In this document: positions 49,237 through 61,042 of the stretch, in pieces
Numbering within the stretch: position 1 is the first letter of the stretch
How the letters are laid out: every line of letters begins with the position of its first letter
Assembly: GCA_024500155.1 (NCBI GenBank)
Contig: CM044857.1
Coordinates: 6,574,501 to 6,638,500, forward strand
Source of the DNA: Chenopodium formosanum
Lineage: Eukaryota; Streptophyta; Magnoliopsida; Caryophyllales; Amaranthaceae
Direction: 5' to 3'
DNA length: 64,000 nt
The notes under the pieces: generated by a model
What the model was told of the DNA's origin: nothing
Database searches by the model: none
Seen by the model: only the letters and a program-made list of their open reading frames with translations
Position numbers and translations under genes: made by a program

Positions 49237-50924
49237 TGACGTGGGGAAAACTAGGTCGTTGAACTAATCCTCCCTACGGTCAAACAAATTTATAATCACT
49301 CAACTACCTAAATACAAGTATAGAGGTAAGTCAAGGGTCGAACCACTAGGAACGGTTATGTTCAAGTATTTTTAATTAACGCCTAAGCTAGGTCGAAGTC
49401 TAAAGTGAAAGGTAACATTATTCTACTTCCTAAATCAAGAACCAAACAAATGAAACACTAGGGAGTGGGGATCAACATGCATTCATGATAATCAAGCTAA
49501 TTAGGGAGTCAAGCAATCCAAGCAATGCAAAGACAAATAGTAGGAGCAATTAGGGGCATTCAACTAATCATCCTCACACTCTCTAACATAGATTTCTCTA
49601 GTGCTAAACAATATGAAGAAACATAATCAAATACTCAACTAATTATGATCAAACCGATATCAAGTGGTCATGTCAATCAATTCAATCATGCAATCAATGC
49701 TAGCAATCATGGTTAGCTACTCCAATCAAACTTATACAACTTGCAAACCTCTATGAATCAATTTAATCACAACACAAGAACTACTCAAATTCCCAAATCA
49801 ACCTCAATCCATCAACCACACATGTTTACCCACACCCTAGCAAGTAAACTACTCAAGAAATATCATCATCAAATCTACTATCAACTATAGAGAACAAGAA
49901 TCAACAAAATATCAAGAACAATTACTCTAATCAAACATCAAATATCAAAATCAAACCAAACAAACATCAAATTAAACAAAGCAATTGAATGAGATAGAAT
50001 TTAGAAATGCTCATTGATAATTAGGAAGATCTCCAACACAATTGTCACACTTGCATCTTCAATCTCTCAATCACCATTGAAATTCTTCACTTTCTCTCTC
50101 TAAAACTACTCCTAAGCTAGCCTAATCTAGATAGAGAAGCACTCAACCTAAGAGAGAGAAAACTATCCTAAAACTAAAGAATTACATGAATGAAGAATAA
50201 AGGAAACCAAAAACTATATAAACAAAAGGAGAAAAGAAGCTTAAAAATCGTAAAAGACCCGGAAACCCGCGCCCGCGGAGGGGGACGGACACCCCGATAG
50301 CCGCGCCTGCGGCCCAAGCCCGCGCCCTCGGGACAACCGCGGGTGCTTACTGCCCAAATACGCCAGTTTTGGAGCAGCAGCAACCCCGCGCCCGCGGGTA
50401 CTGTAGCCCGCGCCCGCGGCAGTTTTCATGGGCCAACTTCAGAAGGTTGTAACTTCCGATCTAAGAATCGTATGAAGGCGTGCTTTCTATCATTGGAAAG
50501 ATCTTCAAGTCTAGTTTTCAACCCAACTTGAATCACTCTAATCCGATCTGTAGAACTTGAGATATGACTAAAACAATGCACAAATGTCCTATTTGATACT
50601 TTGCAATCCTTCGTTTTCCTTTGTTTCAAACTCAAATTCAATTCCGAAAAGTGCATATTGATCCTAGTGGGTGCTATTTTAAATTCCCATGCATATAGCC
50701 CGCGACGTACCTACAAAACAAGACAAAGAAACGGAGAAGCAAGCGAAATAGCCGAGAAATGAATAAAATGATAAGAAAACCATTAAAAGCATGCATTTCT
50801 CTAAACTAACACAAAAACACGCGAATCGAGCATTATTCTCTAAAAACACGACATAAAAGACTACAAAGGAGCATTGAAATATAAAGAAAACATAGCCTAA
50901 AGGTGCCATAAATGGCACGGATCA
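49237..50924 (-). repeat. 3' LTR of the pol-less element
   Basis: 1688 bp, TGATCCGTGCCATTTATGGC at its minus start to CCACGTCA. TATATAG (minus, 50220-50214) follows the CpG island 50266-50421. Confidence 0.85.
50266..50421 (-). promoter_or_regulatory. CCCGCGCCCGCGG island upstream of LTR TATA
   Basis: Repeats of CGCGCCCGCGG and GCGCCCTCGGG in an AT-rich LTR, ending about 45 bases upstream of the TATA box. The 5' LTR has a longer version. Confidence 0.6.
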
Positions 50925-53174
50925 AATTCCCCCAAGCTAAAATTTTGCTCATCCTCGAGCAAAACAAAATCCAACCCAAGGGAAAAATGATGACATTATT
51001 CAAGCAAAGAAAGAAACGAGAAAACTAGAGAAGATGGGAATATACACTAACTAACTTTCGTAGGAATCACGGTCAATTTTAGCAAGTAAAGACAAGCCAT
51101 TTAAACCCCTAGATCGCCCTAGAGGACGAGTGATGCTCTCGTAAGGGTATCCTAAGAGTTTACCCATAACTCTCATAATAATACAATCAAGGCAAAGCAT
51201 GAAAAAGAAAAACAAAATACAAGAAAAGAAAACAAATGTTCATGAAAGGACTTTTGCAAATGTACAAGCACAAGTGGATGCAAATCTTTCTAAACAATTA
51301 AGGGAGTGCACGCTATAAGATACCTAAGGTTGATTGAAACATAAATATGCTAAGCATAGGAACTAGTTATCACACTCCACTTTCATCCCAAACAGTCTTA
51401 CCGCGTTCCCCCTACTAATCTCATATCTCCCCTTAGTGAGCATCTCATAGATTCCGCGAAGGAACCGGAAAAAGATCAAATTTTTGGGCTACTGGACATC
51501 TTGACTTCGCATCCCCTTTCCTTTGGCAATGACCCATGATTCCCTCCCCCAAATAGTGACTCAACTTTCTAGGTCGAAAGGTCTTTCCCCAAGGTTGTAA
51601 CGTAAGGCATAAAGAGTGAAGGTAGGCTAAAATTTTTAAAATTTGGCGGTTTTCCTAAAAAGTGAAGCAAAAGGGTGATCAATCCTTAACAACATGATCA
51701 AGAAATCACCAAACAAAAGCAACACCCCCAAGCTTATTTGAAGCTATACTCACAAGAAATATATACAAAAAGCGTAAACGCTTCTCCCCCAAGCTTAAAT
51801 GAAGCATTGTCATCAATGCTTAGAAGGAGAAAAGAATACATCAAAATATTTTTGAATTTTCACTTTTTCAATCAATTTTTTTTCTTTTTTTTTTTACTTA
51901 AACTTGCAATGTCCTCGCCTTTTGCTAAATTGGGACGACTTTTTCTATAATGCAATTTATTAGTCCATGCCTTTTATGATTAAGGACGGCTTTTACTCAA
52001 ACACTTGCCATTATTCACAAAGAAACTTAACACAATCTTGCACTCATAAAAACCAAACATCCAACTTATCCATCACAAACTCCATCATACATGATCAATT
52101 TGCTTCACAAAAAACCAAGAATAGAAAGAAAATGAAACAAAAGGCCAAAGAACTAAAGATGTGGCTTGAAAAGAAGGAAATAGGCTCAATGGGTTGCAAG
52201 AAGGCAAATGGAAACCCAAAAACAAATATGAATCAAACTAACCTAAAAATGAAAAATACCACCCCGAAAAAGGTGCCTTTGTCCTCCCTAGATAGCTCGG
52301 TCTCGGGTTTGAGAATCATACATCAAGCTTTATAGATTAGGCTTGCAAAGTCAAGGATCCAAGCCGCTCATGCAAGAATATGATGAAAGCTTGAACAAAT
52401 ATAAATCTCACATGGTTGTAGCAAAAACTCACTAAGGTTGTCAAATCGAAGATAGGGAGCAACTACCAAACATGCACAAACAAGTAGAATCCGGCTTCAT
52501 GATCCCCCTAGTTCTAGACAACTACCTTAGCATGCTTTATCCTAGAATCAACCAAACGTAATCTCAAACCGTGCACACCACTACCATTTAGGAAGAAAAG
52601 CATTCAATTATGCAAGTCCAAATGTTATTATGTCCAAAGCAAGAACAAAACAAAACACAATGCAAATTTGCCTTGATAGAAACAAAAATCTTTTTGGAGT
52701 TTTTCAAAATATAAGAACATGGAAAAGCATATACAAAGGTGCATAGCATATATGAATCAACATCCCACCAAACATGATAGAATACCCTCCCCCAAGCTTG
52801 AATGAGACATTACACTCAAACATAAATCATATAATCCATGGGAGGGGAACACAAGGAGATCAATCCAACAAACCATCATATGTCCAACAAGTCATCATCC
52901 ACTAGAGAAAGAGCAAGGAAGGATATTACCGGATATTAGGTGGGTGTAAATACCTGCAAATGGCCCAATTTTACCCTTTCAAGGCTAACAACCTCTAGTG
53001 TTGAATTTGCCTTCCTTATGCTAGCAAAAATAGGAGTCAACCTTCCTTGATTCTTGATCCGTATTGAAGCACCAAAGTATATCAAGTCATGTACCTAGCA
53101 AAAGGCACACAAACATTTCCATGAGATAAATTCTATTCTAAAAATAAAAGAAAATGAAAGCAATAAAACACGGG
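50925..53174 (-). other. 3' non-coding region of the pol-less element
   Basis: 2.25 kb between the long ORF and the PPT with no coding signal on minus. CCCCCAAGCTT motifs recur at about 50930, 51726, 51787 and 52792. A plus-strand ORF at 51967-52335 is lysine-rich low complexity and not convincing. Confidence 0.5.
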
Positions 53175-54862
53175 TTACTTCCCGAGAAAGGCTTGCTTAG
53201 GGTCCAAGCTTGACCGCTCTAGAAAATAATAATTCAACGCACGCAAGAGCTTGTCAAATGCACTACTACACATTTCATATGATAGTAAGTATGCACATGA
53301 CAAAATAAAGGCATGCAACAAGCTTAGTGCACACCTATGGAATTGAGAAGAAGTATGCCAAGAAGAAGGAGAGAAGGGAAAAACAAGAATATAAGAAAAA
53401 GGAAGAGAAATTAAAGAAAAAGAAGAAGGCATACTCCTCCCAACAAAATATTTTTGGTTGGAAATCCCACCATCATCCTCAAAAGTCATCAAATGAGGCA
53501 CTTGGGGGACTAAAGGCTTTTCAAGAGGAGGGGATATGAGAAAAGAAGGTAATGACATGGGATAGGAGGGAGCAAGATCAAGCTTTCTTGAAAATGAGGT
53601 GTAAGGTGAAGGAATAGGAATTAGTTGCTCACTTACACCACTAACCATAGAAATACAAGCTCTCTCATCCAATGAACTCACATCCAAAGGGCTCTCCTCT
53701 AAATCATCATCATTTAAATTAAGCTCATTCTCAATCACATCCTCCTCATTAACTTCACACCCTAAATGAGCTCTCAAAAGCCGCAAATCATCATCAAGGT
53801 TCAAAGGAAGCTCATCAAAGAGTTGAGGGTCAAACTTGGGAGGTAGCTCAAAATAAACATGAGAAGTACAATCTCCCTTTATAAAGGCCTTACCATTCTC
53901 AATGGTGGAAAATGTAGAAGAGAAAGGTTCATCAAAGTTGAAAGAGGAAGGCAATTGTTTAACATTAGAGATAGGATTTGGAGACTCAACTTCACCAAAC
54001 ACTTCACTCCCATCTTCATAATCATCAAAAGTAGGCTCTACCTCCTCAAACTTATCATATGGAACCTCTTCTTCATCAAAATCATCTAAGCTCAAGGCCT
54101 CATCACCCTCAAAGCAACCATGGTCATCATGCAAAGGAGATGGGGTGGAAGAAGGTTGGTTTCCAAGATTAAGGTATGGAAGAATGAAATCACAATCAAG
54201 GGAGGTGGGTGGGAGAATTGACTCACTAATTGGTTTGTCAAAACTTAAAACCTCTTGGTCCTCATCACCCTCAAACATCCAATCTCTCATAGAGACTACT
54301 TCATCCTCCTCATCCTTACTCTCTTTCCTAACAACTTCTTCACGCTTCAAAAATTGCAATGTCCCATCCTTCATAACTTGAATTACCATTTCCTCAATAT
54401 TAAGAGAAGCCAAAAATTTTAGTTTCTCTTCAACTCCCTCTAAAGGCTCAATGGAACAATATTCAAATTTAGAAGGAGGTTCAAAATGCAAACTCTTTTT
54501 AGGAACATCCATCTCTACACCCTTTTCCTCACTCATAGGTTCTCTAACATCCTCCTTGCATACTTTGGAGCTCTCAAAACAATCATCGTCATCATCTTCC
54601 ATATCTACCAATGTGGTAGAAACTTCATTTACATTCAATATTGATGACAATTGACTCTCCATCTCCTCATTCTTTCTAAAAACAACCTCATTACTCTCTT
54701 CCAACTTTTTCAACATTTCCATTTGGCTTCTTACAATCTCCAAATATTTCATCTCGTTTGGTTCCAAATTAGAATTCATCTCCAATTTTCTCAAAGAACC
54801 ACCAATTTGATTATAAGAAGACTCAAAGGTAGGATCTAAAGATTGGAAAGATGAAGAGCATT
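53175..54862 (-). CDS. Acidic gag-associated protein of the pol-less element, unknown
   Basis: Open for over 560 codons from just after a TAA at 54863 to 53175; the first in-frame ATG is at 54779 (MNSNLEPNEMKYLEIV), giving 535 residues. The first 60 residues look like a coiled coil (MKYLEIVRSQMEMLKKLEES). The middle is very acidic (DMEDDDDDCFESS, KDEEDEVVSMRDW, FDDYEDGSEVFGEVE). The last 90 residues are hydrophobic and end LERSSLDPKQAFLGK. No zinc knuckle or enzyme motif is visible. It follows ORF1 in a different frame with a 91-base gap, so a separate start or a fused ancestral gag are both possible. The length without a stop suggests recent selection or youth. Confidence 0.6.
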
Positions 54863-54870
54863 AAGGAGCA

Positions 54871-55272
54871 TCATGGGGGAAAGTGTTCAAGCATGCAAGG
54901 ATCAACATTAGAGATATGAGTGGCATCATCAAATTGGGGAATGGAGGCACAAGTAGGCATGCAAGATTCATCATTCATGGAACATGGACCATAACAATCA
55001 TCAATGGAAACATTTGAATAACTATGACCACGATCATAACTATCTCTAGCAAACCATACATAAAAGTCCCAAGCATCATCGATTGACAATGCCCGAAATC
55101 TACCATTAAACATGCTTTCAACAATGTCTCTAGTTTGCTCATTCAAATTATGATAACAAATCTCGCAAGCCTCCCAAATATCCCAACCATGGTAACTAAT
55201 GAAGTTCTCTAATCTATTAAAGTACACCCAAAATGGCTCATCCTCTAATTGAGGAAACGAGAAATTTTCCAT
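54871..55272 (-). CDS. Gag N-terminal-like protein of the pol-less element
   Basis: The ATG at 55272-55270, the first after the primer site, opens 134 codons (MENFSFPQLEDEPFWVYF...). WVYFNRLENFISYHGWDIWE and ICYHNLNEQTRDIVESMFNG, then DDAWDFYVWFA, match the start of Athila-type retroelement gag proteins as I know them. 42 of the first 53 residues equal the ORF at 63842, so the sequence is under constraint or recent. It ends with TGA at 54871. Its likely role is RNA binding and particle assembly with proteins of a helper element. Confidence 0.65.
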   Translation of the reverse strand: MENFSFPQLEDEPFWVYFNRLENFISYHGWDIWEACEICYHNLNEQTRDIVESMFNGRFRALSIDDAWDFYVWFARDSYDRGHSYSNVSIDDCYGPCSMNDESCMPTCASIPQFDDATHISNVDPCMLEHFPP

Positions 55273-55363
55273 TTTATACAAAACAAGCAAAAATCAAATA
55301 AAAGAAAAGTATACACAAAGACCTAGACTCAAGCAATTAAAAACACTCAAACATAGACACCGT

Positions 55364-55381
55364 TCCCCGGCAACGGCGCCA
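55364..55381 (-). promoter_or_regulatory. Primer-binding site of the pol-less element
   Basis: TGGCGCCGTTGCCGGGGA on minus, three bases after the LTR end. It is the sequence usual in Athila-type elements, thought to pair with the 3' end of a tRNA. Confidence 0.8.
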
Positions 55382-55384
55382 TTT

Positions 55385-57103
55385 TGACGTGGGGAAAATT
55401 AGGTCGTTGAACTAATCCTCCCTACGGTCAAACAAATTTATAATCACTCAACTACCTAAATACAAGTATAGAGGTAAGTCAAGGGTCGAACCACTAGGAA
55501 CGGTTATGTTCAAGTATTTCTAATTAACGCCTAAGCTAGGTCGAAGTCTAAAGTGAAAGGTAACATTATTCTACTTCCTAAATCAAGAACCAAACAAATG
55601 AAACACTAGGGAGTGGGGATCAACATGCATTCATGATAATCAAGCTAATTAGGGAGTCAAGCAATCCAAGCAATGCAAAGACAAATAGTAGGAGCAATTA
55701 GGGGCATTCAACTAATCATCCTCACACTCTCTAACATAGATTTCTCTAGTGCTAAACAATATGAAGAAACATAATCAAATACTCAACTAATTATGATCAA
55801 ACCGATATCAAGTGGTCATGTCAATCAATTCAATCATGCAATCAATGCTAGCAATCATGGTTAGCTACTCCAATCAAACTTATACAACTTGCAAACCTCT
55901 ATGAATCAATTTAATCACAACACAAGAACTACTCAAATTCCCAAAACAACCTCAATCCATCAACCACACATGTTTACCCACACCCTAGCAAGTAAACTAC
56001 TCAAGAAATATCATCATCAAATCTACTATCAACTATAGAGAACAAGAATCAACAAAATATCAAGAACAATTACTCTAATCAAACATCAAATATCAAAATC
56101 AAACCAAACAAACATCAAATTAAACAAAGCAATTGAATGAGATAGAATTTAGAAATGCTCATTGATAATTAGGAAGATCTCCAACACAATTGTCACACTT
56201 GCATCTTCAATCTCTCAATCACCATTGAAATTCTTCACTTTCTCTCTCTAAAACTACTCCTAAGCTAGCCTAATCTAGAGAGAGAAGCACTCAACCTAAG
56301 AGAGAGAAAACTATCCTAAAACTAAAGAATTACATGAATGAAGAATAAAGGAAACCAAAAACTATATAAACAAAAGGAGAAAAGAAGCTTAAAAATCATA
56401 AAAGACCCGGAAACCCGCGCCCGCGGAGAGGAACGGACACCCCGATAGCCGCACCCGCGACCCAAGCCCGCGCCTGCGGGCCAAGGCCCGCGCCCTCGGG
56501 GAGCCCTCGGGACAACCGCGGGTGCTTACTGCCCAAATACGGCGGTTTTGGAGCAGCAGCAACCCCGCGCCCGCGGGTACTGTAGCCTGCGCCCGCGGCA
56601 GTTTTTCTGGGCCAACTTCAGAAGGTTGTAACTTCCGATATAAGAATCGTACGAAGGCGTGCAACCTATCATTAGAAAGCTCTTCAAGTCTAGTTTCCAA
56701 CCCAACTTGAATCACCCTAATCCAATCTGTAAAACTTGAGATATGACTAAAACAATGCACAAAGGTCCTATTTGATACTTTGCAATCCTTCGTTTTCCTT
56801 TGTTTCAAACTCAAATTCAATTCCAAAAAGTGCATATTGATCCTAGTGGGTGCTATTTTCAATTCCCATGCATATAGCCCGCGACGTACCTACAAAACAA
56901 GACAAAGAAACGGAGAAGCAAGCGAAATAGCCGAGAAATGAATAAAATGATAAGAAAACCATTAAAAGCATGCATTTCTCTAAACTAACACAAAAACACG
57001 CGAATCGAGCATTATTCTCTAAAAACACGACATAAAAGACTACAAAGGAGCATAGAAATATAAAGAAAACATAGCCTAAAGGTGCCATAAATGGCACGGA
57101 TCA
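55385..57103 (-). repeat. 5' LTR of the pol-less element
   Basis: 1719 bp, starts TGATCCGTGCC at 57103 on minus. It differs from the 3' LTR by roughly 20 substitutions and an indel in the CpG island. Most differences are in the promoter-proximal half. Confidence 0.85.
56413..56600 (-). promoter_or_regulatory. CpG island in 5' LTR upstream of TATA
   Basis: Same unit as 50266-50421 but about 30 bases longer: an extra CGCGCCTGCGGGCC / GCCCTCGGGGAG stretch is present at about 56465-56510. Confidence 0.6.
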
Positions 57104-57441
57104 ATGGTGGCATCCAAAGGGAAGGAAGCCAGAACAAAAGAGTCGCCAACAAGCTTTAGGAACTTATAAACCGTCCACGAGGTGAAGGTTCACCCCATTC
57201 ACGTTCACAGAGATCGCTAACTCCATAGTGGTCTTGAATCATGATTGGATATTCGGGGATGATGGTACGAATCCAACCTAAAAGATGTTGAACCTGTCCT
57301 AAATAGGCCTCTGCTTTGTTCTTCTCATATTCATGTGGGTTTTCCAATTAATATACAATTAATAAATTAATCCTAAACATGTTTAATCTATGTTGGTTGA
57401 TTATTAATGCACAAATAAATCTATTATTGGTGATCACTTGA

Positions 57442-58223
57442 AATAAGTCGGCGGCGAAACGACACCAAGGAGGCGAGGACCTTCTGAAACCTCCGTTCAG
57501 AACAGCGCCAAGGACATCTCCAACGTCTGTTCAAATCAGCACCGAGGATCGCGCATCTTTCTCTATATTTTACGAGCTTGTCAAGATAGTAATTCATTTA
57601 TGTTTTTTATTTTTCTATACAAATTCTTGTTTCATTTGAAGAATTTGTAGCATATTTATATGTTTAAGCTGCCATTTAGTTTTTTTTTTCTTTAATAATG
57701 TTTAATTGTTTTTTATGGCGATTTATGCTAGCTGTAATTTGTGGGTTGATTTGTACGAGTACAAGGCTTCTTCTTTTTTTTTTTTTTTTTGCCTTTCCTT
57801 TGTCTGTACATGTTTTTACCTTCATTCTTTCTCAATTTGTAGTTGTGATTTTGTGTGCTTTTTAGATGTATTTATCATGTGAATTTGTATTTTTTATGTA
57901 ACTTGCGTTTATTTATTTATTTGTGTTGTAGTACTGTGAGGTAGCAATACATAAGTTTATTAACAATTAATTTCATGAGTCACATGATTAAACCTTAATT
58001 ATTTCATCAAATCAGTTATATTACTGATTTTTTCCTTTGTAATTGTAGGACCCGTTTTGGACTCGAATTTGGATCCGAATACGTTGGATCTGACGGATCT
58101 GGATATGGGCCTTCATTTTCCAGACTCGACGAATTCAAGGAGGATCAGGATCCAAGGCTGAAAAACGGATTTGGATCCAGGTCCCTTCAGACCCAGTCCA
58201 AATCCGATCCATTGTCATCCCTA
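57442..58223. mobile_element. hAT end relic and unassigned GC-rich segment
   Basis: Positions 58050-58223 contain a GGATCCGGAT / GGATCTG array ending in ATTGTCATCCCTA, which has the look of a hAT terminus (TAGGGATGACAAT inverted). The partner end was not found. Positions 57442-57600 are GC-richer with an open plus frame of about 70 codons (57444-57654) that I do not recognise; 57600-58050 is AT-rich with a T-run. Confidence 0.35.
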
Positions 58224-58225
58224 GT

Positions 58226-60626
58226 TGTAATACCCCGTATTTTCATACATATTTTCCTAATTAATAAATTAATGTATTATTTCATAAAAAGGGCATTTTA
58301 GCAAATTAACTTGCTATTTGATTTTTGGAGCTAAAACGATATTTGAATTTTGCCGCCAAAAATATTTTGAAACCTAATTATTATTTTTAGATTTTGGATA
58401 AGATTTATTATCCATTTATTTTATCTTAAAAACCGGATTATTTTGGATATTTTAATTAAAGAAAAAACAATATTTTATTAATTAATTAAAGAAGTGCGAA
58501 AATTCCCAAACAGTAGCTAGGAATATTTGATTTTCTATGTATAGAAAATCTGATTTTCTTAGTTATTTTATTGGTGAATAATTGGTATTTATTTAATTAA
58601 TTAATTTATACAATAAATATTATTTACACAATTATTTTTATTCCTTAAAATCTAGCAAAAACTTTCATTAAATGTAATTAGATGCAAGCTCAAAATTTTC
58701 GGCCATTAGATTGGAATTTTGGGTGATTTATTTTTCAAATTTGCATTTTTAATTATCTCCTTAAAATCTAGTATTTTCCTTAATTCTATTGTTCCATCTT
58801 CTTAATATTTGATCATCATATTTTCCTACCTTTTATTTCCCTTGATTATTCCCCAAGTAATCTCCCTTACCATATTATTTTTCATGGCAATACACCTACC
58901 ATATTTTTATTAATGCACAATCACCTTAATATCAAAACTTTTCATATTTATTTATTCACATCTCCAAGTATTTCCATAACTCTGCTTGCTGTAATTCTTC
59001 CTACATTTTCCTACCATAATTCATGCCCATACTAGCCTATAAATACCCCTTTATTTCATGACCAAACACTTACACCAATTCTCATAATTTTCTCTTAATT
59101 CTCTCTCAAATTCTCTTCTTCTTTCTTTTCTTTTCTTCTACTTGTGCGCACCACCACCTCCACTATACACCGCCACCACTACCTCCGGTGCCACCTGCCA
59201 CCGCCAGTCGCTGACCACCACCAACCACAGCAGCTACTAGTTGTCGCCACCTCCTCCTCCCCTTCTCCTTGGTTTTCTATCTTTTCTTTTTCTCTTCTCT
59301 TATTTAATTAATTATAATGATTATGGGAGATTTGTAAAAATTATTATGACTAGTTTTAATTAAATAAAATCATATTTTTTTATGATGTTTATCAGAAAAT
59401 AATTTAAAAGGTTCATGTATATATAGTTGGGGTTTTTAATTTAATTGTTGTGATTATTTGTTAACCTTATATGAATTAAGGTTATATCTATATGTAGGGT
59501 GTGTTCAATCAAGGTTCTTGAGTTCTTTTGTATGATTTTGCTAAACAAGGATCGAGGTACGTTTAGGTGGCTAGATACCATTGAAAGTGATTGGTTTGAA
59601 TAACATGTTTTATATGATTTTTATTGGTGATGGAATTAAATTGATTTGAATTGTGATTTATGAAATAAAATCTGATTTTAAAGTGTGTTTTAATAAATTG
59701 ATCTTGATATTATGATTTTATTGAGTTATGGTTTATGAAATAAAAAGTATGATTATAGGATTGTTTTTAATAAATAAATTAAGGGTAGATTTTATATCAT
59801 GTCTTGATTAATTAAATTATTAATCATGTTTTAAAGGTTTGGTTTTGAAAGCATCTGGAATTTAAGAAAAAGGATTTTGAATTATGTTGGAATTATTAAA
59901 AAGGATTTATGGAATTATTGAATAATTATTATTAAAACTTTATAAGCATGTTAGTAATCCCACTATGCGGATTTGGTTTATTTGATAGGACTTTGAACTT
60001 TGTATGACCGAGTCTTTCCTCAAAAATAGCCTTGTAACATAAGGAGACTAGCTTGGGGGGTGTGCACACTTGGGTGAGGAATTTGGATATTTAAAGGAAT
60101 TAGTTTTATTAATTATTATTGAATCATTGGAATGGTTGAATTGAAATATTGGAAATGGTTTTAAATCATGAATTGCAATTATTAGTTTAACTATTGGAAT
60201 TGGTTTTAAAAGCATGTTTGCTACTTAGTTGAATTTAATTATTTTGCACTTATCATACTTAGCATATTTTGCTAATTCGTATTTCCTATTTGTTTTGGTT
60301 CGCCCTGTTTACCGTAATGGTAAGCAGTGTTGACTAATTTAAGGTGAAGTCAATATGTGAGCATTTGGAGTCCGAGAATGTCTTCATCTAGATTAAGAAT
60401 GTCGGTTCTTGTTCTTTTAATTATGAGTACTCATGACATTGATTATTATTATGGTTTTTATTTAAAAATCGAGTATTGAAATTTTCGTTGTAAAGTATTG
60501 GTTTTATTTAGTAAGTTTGGTAGCCTTGCGTAATCACGTGGCAGTAATACGCCTAAGTCTATCTCTACGGTATAATTATACGTATTTTTCTAGTATTTTT
60601 GTAGAGGGAGATTTGGGGGTGTTGCA
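58226..60626 (+). repeat. 5' LTR, Tekay/Del-like Gypsy
   Basis: TGTAATACCCCGTATTTTC to GGGGGTGTTGCA, 2401 bp. TATAAATA is at 59038-59045, followed by a pyrimidine- and CCACC-rich stretch to 59270. The start and end match the style of plant Tekay/Del chromovirus LTRs. No second copy lies in the window. Confidence 0.7.
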
Positions 60627-60629
60627 AAG

Positions 60630-60641
60630 TGGTATCAGTTT
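60630..60641 (+). promoter_or_regulatory. Primer-binding site (initiator tRNA-Met type)
   Basis: TGGTATCAGTTT three bases after the LTR. The first nine bases match the TGGTATCAG start of the usual tRNA-iMet primer site. Confidence 0.75.
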
Positions 60642-61042
60642 TCCGGTCCTAAAAAGATTAAAATTGGAGTAATAATAAAAATTGTATGTAGAATTAAAAG
60701 GGCATGTAGGAAAGATAGTGTTCCGCATTATGTGAGAGTCAAAAGCTTTATTTTTATATAAAAACTATTTTCCTATTTGTGGAAAGATGAATGAGAAAAG
60801 GATTTTCGAGTTCTCTACGGAGGCCTATAATGGGTACGACTCTCTGTCTAGGTAAGGCTCGCCTCAACGTCGTAGGTAACTTTCCAGGGAGGTTCAAAAT
60901 TTGGTTATTACCCATGGTTGGGTGATCTTGAGTTATACTTGGTTGGTTGAGTTATGAATTGCTTATTGCAAATGGATTTTGAATTGAATTGTGCGTGTGA
61001 TTTAGCATTGAATTTATTATTTTGCATGTGTATGTGAAACAG

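Larger units (their letters stand above)
49237..57103 (-). mobile_element. Non-autonomous LTR retrotransposon with gag-like ORFs but no pol, perfect TSD
   Basis: TSD ATGGT at 49232-49236 and 57104-57108. LTRs 49237-50924 and 55385-57103, primer site TGGCGCCGTTGCCGGGGA (minus, 55381-55364), and PPT AGCTTGGGGGAATT (minus, 50938-50925). The internal 4.46 kb carries two minus-strand ORFs and no protease, RT, RNase H or integrase motif. This primer site is typical of Athila-type Gypsy elements, so mobilisation in trans by such an element is plausible. A related copy lies at 62186. Confidence 0.85.
49175..57441 (-). repeat. Truncated LTR of the TGTAGACACC family, split by a later insertion
   Basis: 49175-49236 (TGTAGGGAATATTTC to AAGCATGGT) and 57109-57441 (GGCATCCAAAGGG to TGGTGATCACTTG) together align with the terminal 400 bp of the LTR at 12026-13906. 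The join at ATGGT is the TSD of the inserted element. It stops abruptly at 57441, so the remainder of the LTR was lost. Confidence 0.75.

Noticed and set aside
51967..52335. Plus-strand 122-codon ORF
   Set aside because: Lysine-rich low complexity, antisense to the element, no motif.
53175..54862. Host gene for an acidic protein
   Set aside because: It lies between the LTRs, on the strand of the element and after its gag start, so it belongs to the retrotransposon.
49237..57103. Segmental duplication of the 1.7-kb repeat
   Set aside because: TSD, primer site and PPT show these are LTRs of one insertion.
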